This document shows positions 1 to 11,245 of a DNA stretch of 64,000 bases, one piece after another. The stretch's first letter is position 1. Every line of letters begins with the position of its first letter. The translations under genes and the position numbers were made by a program. A model generated the notes under the pieces. That model was not told the origin of the DNA. It searched no databases and was given only the letters and a program-made list of their open reading frames with translations. The stretch is from Trema orientale (taxonomy: Eukaryota; Streptophyta; Magnoliopsida; Rosales; Cannabaceae): positions 1-64,000 of the forward strand of contig JXTC01000161.1 of the NCBI GenBank assembly GCA_002914845.1. Reading direction: 5' to 3'.

Positions 1-306
1 AATTAGAACTTGAGATTGAATGGAGAGAAATGAATTCTGGGATTATGGTGTATTTTAATGTCTGCGTGGTGATGGGAGGATAAGAATTGATGCTTTCTAT
101 TTTTGCTTTCGATTACTTACTTATATGCTTTTGACTTTCTGAATCATAAACCCCAGATCAGTGAGGGGGTTGGAGATTTTAGAGGAAAAGAGTTTGGTTT
201 TTTTTGGGTTCCTTTAGTTTTTGGCTTTGTGTGTGTGTGTATATAATATATATATATATTATATATATTCCTGGTTCTGTGAGGTATGCATAGATCTAGA
301 GTTGCA

Positions 307-489
307 ATGGCTTGGAATGTGTTTAAGTTCTGCACAGCTCTTTGGGGTCTGGGCTCGATCATGATCCTTTTGGTTCTTAGGGTGGTGGGTGTGACCTATT
401 ACGCTGTCGTTTTGACTAATTATGGACCAGCTCTCTACGATGGTGGCCTTGATTCTCTCATTGATTTTCTTGTCTTGATCTTATATTTC
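307..489 (+). pseudogene. Truncated first exon of a DHHC protein S-acyltransferase (PAT13/14-like)
   Basis: From the ATG at 307 the reading MAWNVFKFCTALWGLGSIM and onward to a DGGLDSL motif is the N-terminus of plant PAT13/PAT14-type palmitoyltransferases, covering the first transmembrane helix and the start of the second. Similarity stops near 489. The catalytic zinc-finger DHHC domain and all later exons are absent, so this cannot encode an active enzyme. Bases 1-306 read as its former promoter or leader and contain a GT run and an AT run at about 229-270. The frame runs on to a stop at 513, but its last residues are antisense to the adjacent dehydrogenase fragment. Family members normally exceed 280 residues, while this piece has about 61. 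The identity rests on remembered family sequences; the break is seen directly. Confidence 0.75.
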
Positions 490-641
490 AAGCAGTGGAT
501 TTGGTGTTTGTGAAGATGATCCAAATACTGAGAAGTGGATCGAAGGTCAAAGGCTCGGACCTGGCGAGCACCTTTTCGGGCGAGTTCCACGCAGAGAGCC
601 GAACCCACGAACCCCAAACCCCCTGTCACGACTGAAAACAA
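490..641 (-). pseudogene. Truncated N-terminus of a 3-beta-hydroxysteroid dehydrogenase-like SDR
   Basis: Read on the minus strand, the sequence gives VVTGGLGFVGSALCVELARK followed by GARQVRAFDLR. This is the N-terminal Rossmann beta-alpha-beta unit (TGGxGFVG dinucleotide-binding loop, then the acidic end of strand 2) of plant 3-beta-HSD/decarboxylase-like or SDR42E-like proteins. Similarity ends near 490, just where the PAT fragment of the opposite strand begins. The YxxxK catalytic motif and the rest of the roughly 480-residue protein are missing. I see no good ATG in frame; a TTTTCAG just before the GTCGTG codons looks like a splice acceptor, so a short upstream exon may once have existed. 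Bases 642-780 are probably its old leader and promoter. Confidence 0.7.
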
Positions 642-787
642 GTAACAACAGGGGTGGACGAATGGTGCGGCGGCTGAGAGAGAAAGTGAAAGAGGTAAAG
701 AGCCTTGAAGTTGAAATGAAAAAAATTAGGGCTAGAGTTAGAGACTTAAGTCTCAGCCGAAATTGGGTTTGGGCCTTGGGCCTAGTT

Positions 788-1082
788 TTTTTTTTTTAAA
801 TCTAAATATTTAAATTACAAAATTTAACTCAAATTTTAAACGGGTCATAAACGTGTCATTTTAACTCGTGTCGTATTGACCCGAAAATAACACGTTTTAC
901 TAAACGGGTTAGACGTGTCAAATTCGGGTTAGGCGGGTTGACCCGAAACCCACCCGTTTAATAATCGTGTTATACGGGTCAACCCGAAAATGACACGAAA
1001 ATTAAACGTGTCACCCAAACCCATTTATTTCTTGTCGTTTTCGAGTCGTATCGTCGTGTCGTGTCGTAAATTGCCGGCCCTA
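788..1082 (-). repeat. Dispersed CGTGTC/CGGGT-rich repeat with A-tract end
   Basis: The stretch is built from many degenerate copies of ACGTGTC, ACACG and CGGGTTGACCCG on both strands, a composition unlike its AT-rich neighbours. On the minus strand it opens with TAGGGCCGGCAATTTACGAC and closes with a 12-base A tract and CTAG. Repeats of this appearance are common in plant genomes as non-autonomous elements. I could not find a convincing target-site duplication and do not assign a superfamily. It lies directly behind the dehydrogenase fragment. Confidence 0.6.
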
Positions 1083-1165
1083 CACCAAACGCCAACTTTT
1101 GGCCTTGATTTTATTTTTTTTGTTTTGAAAACATAAAACAGGATTTGAAAAGAGTACCGAACGGG

Positions 1166-1372
1166 CCCTTAGCTTCACTAGATTATGCCCCTTCTTCTTC
1201 CTCATTTGCTGAAATTGTCCTTGTTCTTCCTCAACTCTCTGTTTTTCATTTAACGACCAACAGCATAAGAGTATTGAATCCATTGTAGGATCTCAATGCC
1301 ATCGTCACTATCAACAGCACTAATGACCCTTCTTCATCTGTCTCCATTAAAGCCTTGCAAAGTTGCCTCAGG
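1166..1372 (+). pseudogene. Possible relic exon of an unidentified gene
   Basis: One forward frame stays open for about 69 codons apart from a single TAG at 1286-1288. It has serine-rich and hydrophobic segments of ordinary protein composition, ending in SIKALQSCLR close to a pyrimidine-rich stretch. Base composition (about 45% GC) is higher than in the flanks. I do not recognise the family. It may be a fragment of a host gene or chance. No start codon, splice pair or continuation was found. Confidence 0.22.
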
Positions 1373-2045
1373 TTCTTTCTATCTCATTCTTATTATTATT
1401 ATTCAAAAATGGTTGTTCATGGCCCCTTAACTCACTCCACAATCCCAAAATCAGCCCATTTGGTGGGACTGGGACCTTTCAAACCCTCCATTTCCAAATC
1501 CAAGGAGAATCAGAGTAAATACAATATTTTCATGAAAAACTTAGACAAACCCATCACGAAAAAGGTGCAAAAGATTAACCCCTCTTGTCTCTACCAATGA
1601 CAGTCTGCGCAGAAACCCAGATTCATAACTGGTCAGCAGCCTAGAAATTATTCGATTTCGAACTCGACTGGGGTCTCTGCCAAAAAGTTAGAATCTGGGT
1701 TGGTATAAAAGGGAGGGTAGAAATGTACTTTACAACATATATTTATCAAAATCCATCATGATTTAATCTAGCTCAAAGTTTTAAACCATTAGATTCTTCC
1801 TAATTGCAGAAGCATTGAAATCATTGCTGTGGTCGTTGAAGATTTTCACGACGAGGTATTTTTATTTTTAATCTTAATTAGGTAAAATCAGGTGAAGTGG
1901 CATTCATAATAAACATTGTGATCACGGTTCATATTCAATAAGAATCCTTAAAATGAGGGTATATTGATACACCCAAAAAATAGAGTTATATGTATATATC
2001 ATAGGCTTATATTTATACTATATATGTATATCATATTTATTTTAT

Positions 2046-2399
2046 GGGATAACTGCAAAAAATACCCTCACGTTTGGGTGTTCTGTAATTTAAACCCTGA
2101 AGTTTGGAATCTGCAAAATAATACACTGAGATTAAGAATTTCTGAAAATTAATACCCTAGACAGATTTTTTGACCAATTTTAGGAACGAAAAAATAATAA
2201 TATCATCAATTAAAACTAGATTAATCCATATTATTCATCTTAATTTTGAGGATATTATTGTATTTTATCAGTTAAAAATCAACACAGGGTATTAATTTTC
2301 AGAAATTCGTAATCTCAGGTTATTATTTTGCGGAATCCAAACTTCAGGGTTTAAATTGTAGAACATCTAAACATTAGGGTATTTTTTTACAATTATCCC
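2046..2399 (+). mobile_element. MITE family A, copy 1 (354 bp, Mutator-like)
   Basis: A non-coding element with long terminal inverted repeats of about 110-120 bp beginning GGGATAACTGCAAAAAATAC and ending in the complementary CAATTATCCC. It is flanked by a 9-bp duplication TTTATTTTA (2036-2044 and 2400-2408, with one extra T on the left). A copy of identical length sits at 18829-19182 with its unique centre in the opposite orientation. Long TIRs with a 9-bp duplication are typical of Mutator-like MITEs. No transposase is present. Confidence 0.88.
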
Positions 2400-2592
2400 T
2401 TTATTTTACATATGAAATATATATTTAGAAATGAAAATGCAATTGCTAAACTGAAAAACTGATTACATTTACATTTCATTATATATATGTACGTCATAGG
2501 CAAATATATATATATATATTAATGTCATAGGCGTATATTTGTACAATAAATATATAACATATGTATTTTATACATGAGATGTATACCTAAAA

Positions 2593-3239
2593 GGAATAAC
2601 TACAAAGAATTTCCTTAAAGTATGACCTACATTTTTAACCCTATATTTTACCTTATGCAAAATTATACCTCCATATTTCAAATCTATGAAAATTTGTACC
2701 TTTTGTGTACAAATTAAATGATTTATGCTAAATATTTTAAGTTATTTTCAATAAATCTTTTGTGCTAGTAAACAGAAATAAGAGCCCCGTTTGATTCGCC
2801 TATTTGAATGTGTGTATTTAAATGGAAATTGTGGAATGTGTTATAATTAGAATGAGAAATATTTGAATGGAAAAAATAGTGGAATGTGTTGTAATTAGAA
2901 TAGGAGCATTGGAATCAACCATTTGAATAGAAAAACTAAATTGTTGAAACAAACACACATTCTAAAAGATCATTTGAATGGAAAAATTGAATTGTTGAAA
3001 TAAATACACATTCAAATAGATTTTCCATTCCATTAGAATGGAATAGTTGAAACAAACGGGGCCAAGATATTTTCAATTCAGATTCCGTATTTAGTAAGAA
3101 ATTTGTTGGTCAATTTATACGCAGAATATTCAAATTTATAAAAATTTAAAATATAGAAGTATAATTTTACACAAATTAAAAGACGGAGTTAAATTTGCAT
3201 AAAGACTATAATTCAGGATTTTTTTTTAGCAGATAACCC
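2593..3239 (+). mobile_element. Mutator-like MITE (647 bp) carrying a nested MITE
   Basis: The ends are GGAATAACTACAAAG on the left and its imperfect complement ...GCAGATAACCC on the right, flanked by a perfect 9-bp duplication TACCTAAAA (2584-2592 and 3240-3248). Inner arms carry matching inverted phrases (caaatttataaaaattt-like and acaaattaaa-like). The ends resemble family A loosely, so it is probably a distant relative. About 280 bp of its length is a second element at 2784-3062. Without it the host element would be about 365 bp, close to the 354 bp of family A. Confidence 0.82.
2784..3062 (+). mobile_element. Nested GCCCCGTTTG-type MITE
   Basis: Ten-base perfect terminal inverted repeats GCCCCGTTTG / CAAACGGGGC bound a 279-bp stretch full of repeated TTTGAATGGAAA and GGAATGTG phrases. 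It lies inside the larger MITE. Ends of this kind occur in non-autonomous hAT and PIF/Harbinger elements. The flanks share only a short AAGA, so the superfamily is undecided. Confidence 0.7.
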
Positions 3240-3388
3240 TACCTAAAAACAAAAATGAAATTGTTAAATTAAAAAAATCGGATATTTGTGACATATAATG
3301 GGGAAAAAAATCATAATGAGCCTAAATTGTACCATTTCATGTGGGACTGGTTTAATGATTATAATCATCTACTCATCTAGTAACAATT

Positions 3389-3952
3389 TAGGAATGGCAA
3401 CGGGGCTGATCGAGGACACAGTTTTTAATTACCATCCTCATCCCCCAAAGACTAATCATAATACCATATATACCCCATTAACCACTTTTGTAAATGCTGG
3501 GACGATGCATGGATTAACCAACGAATAACAGGGAAAACCATAGTTACTCATTACTTGTTGATAATGATGAAATAAGAAAAAAAATTATATGAAAATGCTA
3601 AATTTTTTCATAATTGACAAAATACTAAATACAATAATATAATAAATAAGTTGAGAACTCTAAAATAAATTCAAATATATAAGTACATATTATTCTTCGA
3701 ACTCATTATGTTACCAAATATATATGAATATAAGTCAAGTAAAAATTTAAATTAAAATTAAGAGAAAAACTAAATGTTTGCCAATTTTTTAAATTAATTT
3801 TAGTAAACAATTTACTACAAATAATGATTCTCATACCCTTCTATTTTATTTCAATTCATTTTTCTTTTTATTTATTTCGATTACGATTACATCGAAGTAA
3901 AGTGCCATTAAGAGTTCCATACCCATGGGTTATCAGTACGGCATTGCCCAAT
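3389..3952. repeat. Possible decayed hAT-like non-autonomous element
   Basis: The left end, GGAATGGCAACGGGG at 3391, resembles the start of a common plant hAT-type repeat. The right side near 3938-3952, TACGGCATTGCCC, is roughly complementary. The interior is AT-rich and non-coding. The match between ends is poor and no target duplication was recognised. Confidence 0.28.
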
Positions 3953-4687
3953 TTCAAAGCTTTTTTTAAGAAAAAAATTCCAAAAATACCGACCAAACCC
4001 GCCAAAGCCAACCGCCACGGCACACACTTCAATAAGCCATGATCCATTTCCTATAAGCTTCACTGACCCATCGCCTTAGTCCCTCCTCCAATCTCCAATC
4101 TTCAGTCCCAAATCCCAATTCCAGATCAGATTCTCTTTATCGCTCTCGAAATTATAAATTTTGATCTCAATCTCAATCTCGTGGCTTTGTTTTATTAATA
4201 ATAACCATAAAATTATTTTTCTCATAAGCAAATCTCAATGAAACCCTTGAGCTATAAAGCTGAGAATCCAAAGTTTCGAGGGTTAGAAAGGAATGGGAAT
4301 CGTTTCCCGATCAATGGATTCATCTGGGTTTCATTCACTTCCCACGTTCCCATTCTGCTGACCCACATTGTAATTTCTTAAATTTGTTTATGGGGTTTTC
4401 TCTGTTTTGTCACCCGAGGTGTTTCTGGGGTTTTCTCTTTCACTGTTTCAAATTTTTAACATTCAAATTATTGAATCGCTAGGTCTTGTTCTTACGATTT
4501 GTTGGGGCTTGCCTCTGATTTTTTTGATGCGGGCTTTCTAGTATTGGAGTTGAAATGAAGTTAATTTGAAACCTAATGATCGACATTGTAAGTTTTTGAA
4601 GTTTTAGGGTTTTGGGTCTGAGGAGTAGCAGAAGGAGAGGGTCTGATTTCTGGGCTTCTTTAATATATTTTTTTTCCCGTTGTTGAT

Positions 4688-5125
4688 ATGATGGGATCTT
4701 CGATTTTCTCTATCATTTGTGTCCTTCATTCACTGATTTCTTTAACGTGTGGATCACTGATAATGTTTTACCTCAACGAGATTTCAGTGTTTGGCCATGG
4801 CGTCGAAACGGCTCGGAAGCTTTCGGGTTCAACGCCACATGATCAGTTGTTGATCCAAACGTCTAATTCTTTCGCAGGGCTGCTTCTTTTTGTTATTGGG
4901 TTTTTGTTGTTCATGGTGGCATTTGTCAAGGACAGGGAGTTTCAGAGCTTCTTCGCCAAAGGGTGTGTGCTTCTTCATTTTTCAATGGCGATTTGGAGGG
5001 TTTACTTCGAGAGGAGGCTCGAGGTGTTGGCTTGGGACTGGCCTAAGCAGGTTATAGGAGATTTGGCTTTAGCGCTTTCATGGATTTTCTTTCTGGTTTA
5101 TTCTTGGAGAGAGAAGTATGACTAA
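4688..5125 (+). CDS. Small plant four-helix membrane protein (DUF7865-like)
   Basis: A single-exon gene for a 145-residue integral membrane protein. Hydrophobic segments lie at about residues 6-29, 61-80, 91-106 and 121-139. A polar loop (residues 30-60, with His-Gly and Ser-Thr-Pro) separates the first two. A conserved-looking acidic-basic patch KDREFQSFF and the motif WRVYFERRLEVLAWDWPKQ lie between helices 2 and 4. Helix 1 probably acts as signal anchor. There is no catalytic motif and the biochemical role is unknown; it resembles a plant-only family of uncharacterised transmembrane proteins. ATG codons stand at 4688 and 4691; the first is used here and either is possible. GC content rises within the frame, and about 600 bp upstream (from about 4040) looks like promoter plus leader. 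The nearest upstream neighbours are transposon relics. Confidence 0.85.
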   Translation: MMGSSIFSIICVLHSLISLTCGSLIMFYLNEISVFGHGVETARKLSGSTPHDQLLIQTSNSFAGLLLFVIGFLLFMVAFVKDREFQSFFAKGCVLLHFSMAIWRVYFERRLEVLAWDWPKQVIGDLALALSWIFFLVYSWREKYD

Positions 5126-7640
5126 ACTAAACATAAATTGAATGTTTAGAATTGAAAATTTTGGGAAGTTTAAGGCCAATGGTTTGCTGAATGTAGTTAC
5201 TTCTTTCTGGCTTTTATTCATTAGCTGCTGCTAATGAGATCATAGAGGTTGAGTTCCCCATGCTTTCCTATGAAACTTATGCTATTTAGTAATGAACGAT
5301 GAAGTTCTGTTTTGTTTGTTTTTTTTTTTTTTTTTTTTTTTTCACTTCTTCTCCAGTCATTTGGTGTGATAATACCTGAACTGGAATTGTTGAAGACTTT
5401 TTCATATCCAAATTGTATTGAAAGGCTCAGTTACAATATTCAATTTTAACGTTAATGGGTGGTAGTGGAAGTACCTTATAACTGAATGTGATATCATCAG
5501 TAAGCATACAGATATGTTGTGTTCCTAATGTATATTTGCTGTTGTCTTGAAATTATTCGTTTCATGCATAACACAATATACAGATATGCATACAATATAT
5601 GTAGTACTTGATATTAAGATGTATTTTAAGAAGTGAAATTGGGTCGTTTTAAATGAACTGCAGAATGCGATTTGCGGCTATCTTTCTTTTGAAGTTTGTT
5701 TTATGTTGTTTGGATTGGTTACTAGTGTGGACAAGATTATAAGTTGTTGCTGAATGAGTCCCTGATGAGCCAGCTCTTTGCCTTCTAATGTCGAGTTGAA
5801 AATTTATATATTAATCTGCCCCTTGCATTGTGCTCTACTTATCTGTTTTCCCCTGGTTTAATGCTGGCATATGCTGTTTATCTCTAGTTCAATTTTGACT
5901 AATTATTCTTTTTCTCCTCGGATTTTCTTAATTATAGCATCTTTATCCTGCAGATTTGTGGTCTTTGTTTAGATCAGCAGGTTTATTCTCATAACTCTAT
6001 AGCTACTCTATTAATCACAGGGCCGTGCCTCATATAAGATATGCGCGACTTTTGAACTTGTATCACTATCACATGCCTCATATCAGAAATGTCGCAAATT
6101 GTAGAACTTTGTAGCTTAGAAATCACAAGAGAAACATGAGAACTTGACAGATTTCCATAGAAGAAAGGCACGTTTTGTTTTAATGCTTCAGTAGGAACGA
6201 TGCCTGGTGTCATTATTACTAAACAAGCCTTGTTGCAAATACTGATTACCATCAGCCTGTGCATGATTTTGTTTTCCGAGCTAATGGTTTAACATAGTAC
6301 TTAGAACCCTTCTTAATTCTGAGTAGTACTTAGAACCCTTCTTAATTCTGAGTCTCATAGATCGACTATTGCCAATATGTTTCCTATGATTTTTTGAACT
6401 AGGTGGACCAATGTTATTTTATTTCTCACATGAGTTGCAAGGTGTTTAAATATAGGGGCGTTCAAAAACATTGGAGGCATGCCTAGTGAATTCATTGAAG
6501 TTGACCAGCTAGAATTAGGTCCGCGAGGACCACCATCCATATTGTGAAACATTAGACCTCAGATGGGATGATCGTAGATTTACCAAATAGGTCCTAAATA
6601 TACTCTCATGTAACAACATTTTAGATGTGCCTTTTATATACATTGTTTTAGAGCTCCACGAGAAGTCAATGCGGAGGGATACATTAGTGATTGAATTTGT
6701 GACTTGTAAAGTCTTCATTGTTTCAGGATGTGAGTTTTAGTCATTAAGGCTTAAACTTATTCATTTCTTGTCGCTCTCGCTTCATTTTAATTTCCTTTTG
6801 TGACGTTGATATATAGTAACTTCTACTCTTTACCTTTCTATATTCGGTTTCTTTCTTTTACCAGTTAGCATAAGAAAGAACCAGAGAAGAAAGGAAAGAA
6901 ATATAAGAAAGGAAAGGAATATGTTATAGGCTCTAAAATACAAAACAAGAGAATATGCTAGTTGTAAAGTTTAGGGACCAGCCATGCCCACTGGAATCAC
7001 CGAAAGTAGCAAAAGGCTAAGAAGTACACTCCTGAATTTGCCCAAACGTTACCTTTGGGTTTTCCTATTTTCCTCTCTCAAATTGCAAAGCTTAAAAAAT
7101 TAGAAAAAAATAGGCCCTGAAACAAAGAAAGAAATAAACCCGAAGCTGAAAGGGGAACTCGACTGTCATTCTCGAGTCTCAACACAAAGACATGGGCTTT
7201 CGCTTAAGACATGTAAAAAGACTGTACTATGACACTCCTGAGGGTGCGTGAGTACACGCTCTAACTATTTTTCGCTTCTCGAAAGTAAGACTTAAAAAGA
7301 GTACAGAAGCAAGAGACTGAATGGAATTACTTGTCACGCCCTATGGCAGTGCGCGTGGTACTCGCATTCAATTGTCACCCCACAAGGCCCAATCTTGTAA
7401 TATTATACTTTCTATCATGGTCTATTCTGAGAGACTTTTGGACACATAGACAAGAGGTATCAGAAAAGGAAACTCACCAAAGCAACCGAAAAAAAAAAAA
7501 AACCCAGAAAAGCAATTAGGCAACTACTTAGAAACATAGGAAGGGGTTTTGGTTTTTAATTTTTCTCGAGAAAATTCTAGGGGAGGAAAAAAAATTAATC
7601 CGTAGGGTGAAAAAGTCAAGCTGTTTCAGTGGCAGATAAC
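5126..7640. other. Intergenic region between the two small membrane-protein genes
   Basis: Holds the 3' end of the preceding gene, a T tract at about 5322-5342, and a perfect 29-bp tandem duplication at 6296-6353. Between about 5990 and 6720 composition is more balanced and short frames occur, but I recognise no protein in them. About 7000-7640 is the upstream region of the next gene. No RNA gene was seen. Confidence 0.5.
6296..6353. repeat. Perfect 29-bp tandem duplication
   Basis: The unit AGTACTTAGAACCC... occurs twice in a row (6296-6324 and 6325-6353) without a difference, so the duplication is recent or was made by slippage or repair. Confidence 0.95.
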
Positions 7641-8150
7641 ATGGAGGAAGAGCTAGAAAGTTCATCAGCATCAACAACAGCATCATCATCATCATCATCT
7701 TCATACAAGTTATTTCTAGGAATTATGAGCAAAAGGAGGACATGGGTATGCATATTTGTGCTGGTTTATGCAATAATTTTAACTTCCTCATGGAATTTCC
7801 TCAAATCTATACTTTCTTGGTACAACACACAAGAAGCCCAGCCATCTTCTTCTGGGTGGCCAGCCCTTTATGCCTCTGTGCTTCTTGGAGCTGTATTTGG
7901 GGTCCTTTCCATGGTTGCAGCTCTGGCAGTGATGGTGCCAGCTACTCTGGTCACATGGATCGCCATTGTTGTGCTTCTGGCCTTCTTTGGGAAGCCCAGG
8001 AGGGCTTTGGTGGTGGAAGGGAGGAAGATCACAAGAGAGATTGCTGGGTTTGTGATCAAGATTTTGTTGAAGGAAGGCAACCTTGTGGCTGCTGTTTGTG
8101 CTGTTTTGGGCTACTTTGCCCTTGTTAGGAGGAATACTGAGGCTGATTAA
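7641..8150 (+). CDS. Conserved plant membrane protein of unknown function, 169 aa
   Basis: A single-exon gene. The frame extends upstream to a GTG at 7629, but the first ATG is at 7641, giving 169 residues starting MEEELESS. A Ser/Thr-rich, disordered N-terminus (residues 5-21, encoded by a TCA/TCT codon run) precedes a basic KRR and four hydrophobic segments at about 35-55, 76-97, 99-117 and 147-163. A positively charged loop (residues 118-133, GKPRRALVVEGRK) lies between the third and fourth. The layout fits an endomembrane or plastid-envelope protein, but no targeting call is safe. It looks like a conserved but uncharacterised plant family; I cannot name a function. Gene-like evidence is the open frame, higher GC than the flanks and good coding composition. 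Confidence 0.8.
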   Translation: MEEELESSSASTTASSSSSSSYKLFLGIMSKRRTWVCIFVLVYAIILTSSWNFLKSILSWYNTQEAQPSSSGWPALYASVLLGAVFGVLSMVAALAVMVPATLVTWIAIVVLLAFFGKPRRALVVEGRKITREIAGFVIKILLKEGNLVAAVCAVLGYFALVRRNTEAD

Positions 8151-10338
8151 CTGGTGAAATTTTGGTAAAGTTCCCAAATTTCTTTCTCCTCTTAGGCATC
8201 TCTTTTTGGTCTTTCCAGTTTCATATTGAGTAAGGATTTAGATTATTTAGTAAAGCTCATTCTTTTGGGGCTTTCTAACATTAATGGCTACCTTTTATTG
8301 GGTAAATTCTGCTTTATCTGCTACAGGAAGTGCTCTATTTTTTCCCCCCTTAACACAACAAGTTACTACTGTATAGGTGTGTATTTACATACCCTTTTGA
8401 GTTTACAGTTCAAAAAGTTACAGAAAACTATGCTTTGTTTATGGTTTATTTGTGATGGGGCACAAAGCTGGAGTTTGCAGAATATAAATGGTGATATATT
8501 TTCTGTGGAAGTCTTTGTTCTGATGATATGTTATGTTAGTGGCAACATTATTTATCCATGATGTCCTTAGGTAAGCACAATTAGAGGACATGAATCACTT
8601 GAATTCCTAAATTGCTTAAATCTTTTTTGTGAGGATGTCATATGTTTGACCTTGATCTCACATGCATTAGTGGAGACTGGAGGGAATGTCTTTTTATTTT
8701 CACAATATTGGCAACAAACAACATGGTGATTTGTTGGTTAAACATTTCAGGATTTGAACTCTGTTTGGTATAACAATTCATTAGAGAGTCGGGAGAAATT
8801 GGATTGAACCCATTGAAGCTCAGAAGTGTATTATTCTGGAGAAAGGATGTTCAAGTTCTAGCATTGTCTTGATTGAAAGTCACAGTATACCTGGATTCAG
8901 GGGACCCTAGTTAATTTTTTAAGCAATATAACATTCAAAAAAACCAAGTTTATTCATAGTCAGTTGTCTCGAGTAACACTAGTTTTTATTTGATTAAGTT
9001 TGGTCATACAGTAGATTTTAATGACACTTGCATATTACCACACAAAAATGTTTGATTGGGCCAAAAAAAACTGTCATGCTTAACACTTTTAGAGATGATG
9101 ATGTTTTTCAGGTTTTTCTCTATCCTTAAGTGTCTTTCTTATAAAACTTGGATGGTTCTTTTGTTTCTCCCATGTTGGGATGGTAAAAGGGGATTTGTGG
9201 TTGACATGGTATTATAAATTGCTGATGATTAAGAGTTCATAACAAAGAATTTTTCTTTTCTTTTTTTTTTCTTTTTTCCAGTAGTACACAAGGAAGATTA
9301 TTAAATAGCAGAACTACAAAAAGAAGGAATTAACCTGAGAGTTCCATGCAACTTCCTTTTGGATTTTAAGTTGACTATTTTCATTTCAAGAAGTTGGACA
9401 GTTTTTTCAGGAAGGGAACAAAAAGGGTTTAACAGTTTTACATTAAATTATTCATCCTCTAAACAAAACAATACTGAAAATGGAAGGTCGGAGTGTGCTA
9501 ACTTCATATCTTATCTCAACTTTGTCTTGTTTCGTTTATAAGGTTCTTTTAATTGAGTTTGGTACTTTGGCTCTATATTTGGACCCAGTGACAAATTTTG
9601 AATTATTATTGGCCATGTTTTAATCCTACTTAATTTTAATATTGTGCCACATCATAGTTGATTGCATTCACCTCTTCATCTATTAAGCACTGTCGGTGAA
9701 CACTTCACACTTAATTTAAAACACTATCATATTATAATATCCATGTTAAGGAAATACCTGGTGGAATGTGTTTTGTCAAAGGTTCATCTAACAAATTTTT
9801 AATGCATTTTCGGCCTTCTCTCAAATATGCTTTTGCCAAGGAGCCAGTGTCTCTTATTTTATTTTTTGCTACAAGGCTAATGATCCCTCTTTAAAATACG
9901 TATAGAATATTCAGTGCAATTAATATTCTGGGATTCAAGTTTACTCGATTTAATGTGCTAGCAAAAACAGAAGAAGAGGTGGTTACCTAGTGTTAATAAA
10001 AGGTACGAGTGAATAAACATGCAAAATAAAAGGCAAGTAACGTTATTCAATTCACTGCAAATGCAAAAAGATTGTAAATTAAAGATGCATTTGACAACTC
10101 ATGACAAATTTCTTGTCTTCTTATTTGCTGACATTGGGTCGCTCTAATTTACCATCTAGGGTATCCAACATTTTGAGATCTAGGCTTTTTCTTGAAAACA
10201 ATTTTGTTTTGAAAAGTTAAAAAGATGGTGATTTAGTATATCTCGTACAACATCTTGAGTTTCAATTTTTAAACAAAAATAGAATTTTTTTTAAGGGGAA
10301 AAATAGAAATTTGTTAATAAGCAAGAGTTAAAAAAAAA
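8151..10338. other. Gene-free AT-rich region
   Basis: Contains the 3' region of the membrane-protein gene and then AT-rich DNA with T tracts (for example 9250-9276). Short frames, including one at 8226-8561, have no recognisable domain. I see no RNA gene and no clear element until the MITE at 10339. Confidence 0.5.
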
Positions 10339-10735
10339 GGGTAAAAATTAGGCATTGTACGGCATTTTTAGAAAAAAATAAAAATAAAAATAAAAAATAC
10401 GGTGGGATGCGTCTTTTTAGATTTGGTACGATTTTGATTAGAAAAATACTAATTTTAAAAAATATTTAAAAAAATATCATTGTTAAAATAATAACTAGTA
10501 ATCGATAATCAGTTTTCAGAAATTGATAACTAATAACTAAATGCATTTATAACTGATATATAACTGGTAACTGGTAATCGGTAACTAGTAACTACTTTAA
10601 AAATGATATTTTTCTAAAAAAAAATTTTAAAGTAATATTTTTCTAATAAAAAATGTACAGAAATTGAAAAAAAAAACCCGATCTCTGTATTTTTGTAATT
10701 ATTTTTTGTTTTTATAAGTAAAAGTGTTAGAAACC
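10339..10735 (+). mobile_element. MITE family B, copy 1 (about 397 bp)
   Basis: Begins GGGTAAAAATTAGG and ends GTGTTAGAAACC. The outer arms are AT-rich inverted repeats (TTAGAAAAATA.../...TATTTTTCTAA), and the centre is an array of short ACTAGTAACTGGTAAC-like subrepeats on both strands. Length and order match the copy at 10852-11245. Flanking A runs prevent a firm target duplication call. Confidence 0.75.
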
Positions 10736-10851
10736 AAAAAAAGAAATGTAATATTGAGATTTTAGTTGTTGGAAAGTGTGTGTAACCCTGAATAAAACCC
10801 TGAAATAAAATGAGAGATTAGTGGCACTAATTGTCCTTGAACTATCTAATT

Positions 10852-11245
10852 GGGGAAATTAGAAAATATACAGTATTTCTGAAAAAAATTAGAAAAATAC
10901 GGTGCTTTTGTATTTTTCACGGTGCGGTACAGTTTTTATTAGAAAAATATCATTTTTCAAAAAATATTTATAAAAATACCATTTTTTAAAATAGTAACTA
11001 GTTTCTAGTAACCAGTTTTCAAAAACTGGTAACTAGTAATCGAATATATTTATAATTGGCTTATAACTGGTAACCAGTTTCCAGAAACTGGTAAATAGTA
11101 ACTATTTTAAAAATGGTACTTTTCTAAATATTTTTTAAAAAGTGATATTTTCCTAATTAAAACCGTACAAAAATTGGAAAAAACCCTAACTTCCGTATTT
11201 TTGTAATTCTTTTCGGTTTTTGTAGGTATAAGTGTTAGAAACCCC
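10852..11245 (+). mobile_element. MITE family B, copy 2 (394 bp), nested insertion
   Basis: Ends GGGGAAATTAGAAAA and ...GTTAGAAACCCC, flanked by a perfect 9-bp duplication TATCTAATT (10843-10851 and 11246-11254). The middle is packed with palindromic CCAGTTTTCAAAAACTGG and ACTAGTAAC/GGTAACCAG subrepeats. The 9-bp duplication points to a Mutator-like origin. It inserted into the older repeat at 10821-11778. Confidence 0.87.

Noticed and set aside
7629-7640. Start at GTG for the 169-residue protein
   Set aside because: Nuclear genes start at ATG; the first in-frame ATG is at 7641.
7742-8177. Alternate-frame ORFs of 128 and 129 codons on both strands
   Set aside because: Shadows of the 169-residue membrane-protein gene.
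8226-8561. 111-codon forward ORF
   Set aside because: No domain, AT-rich composition, lies in the 3' region of the previous gene.
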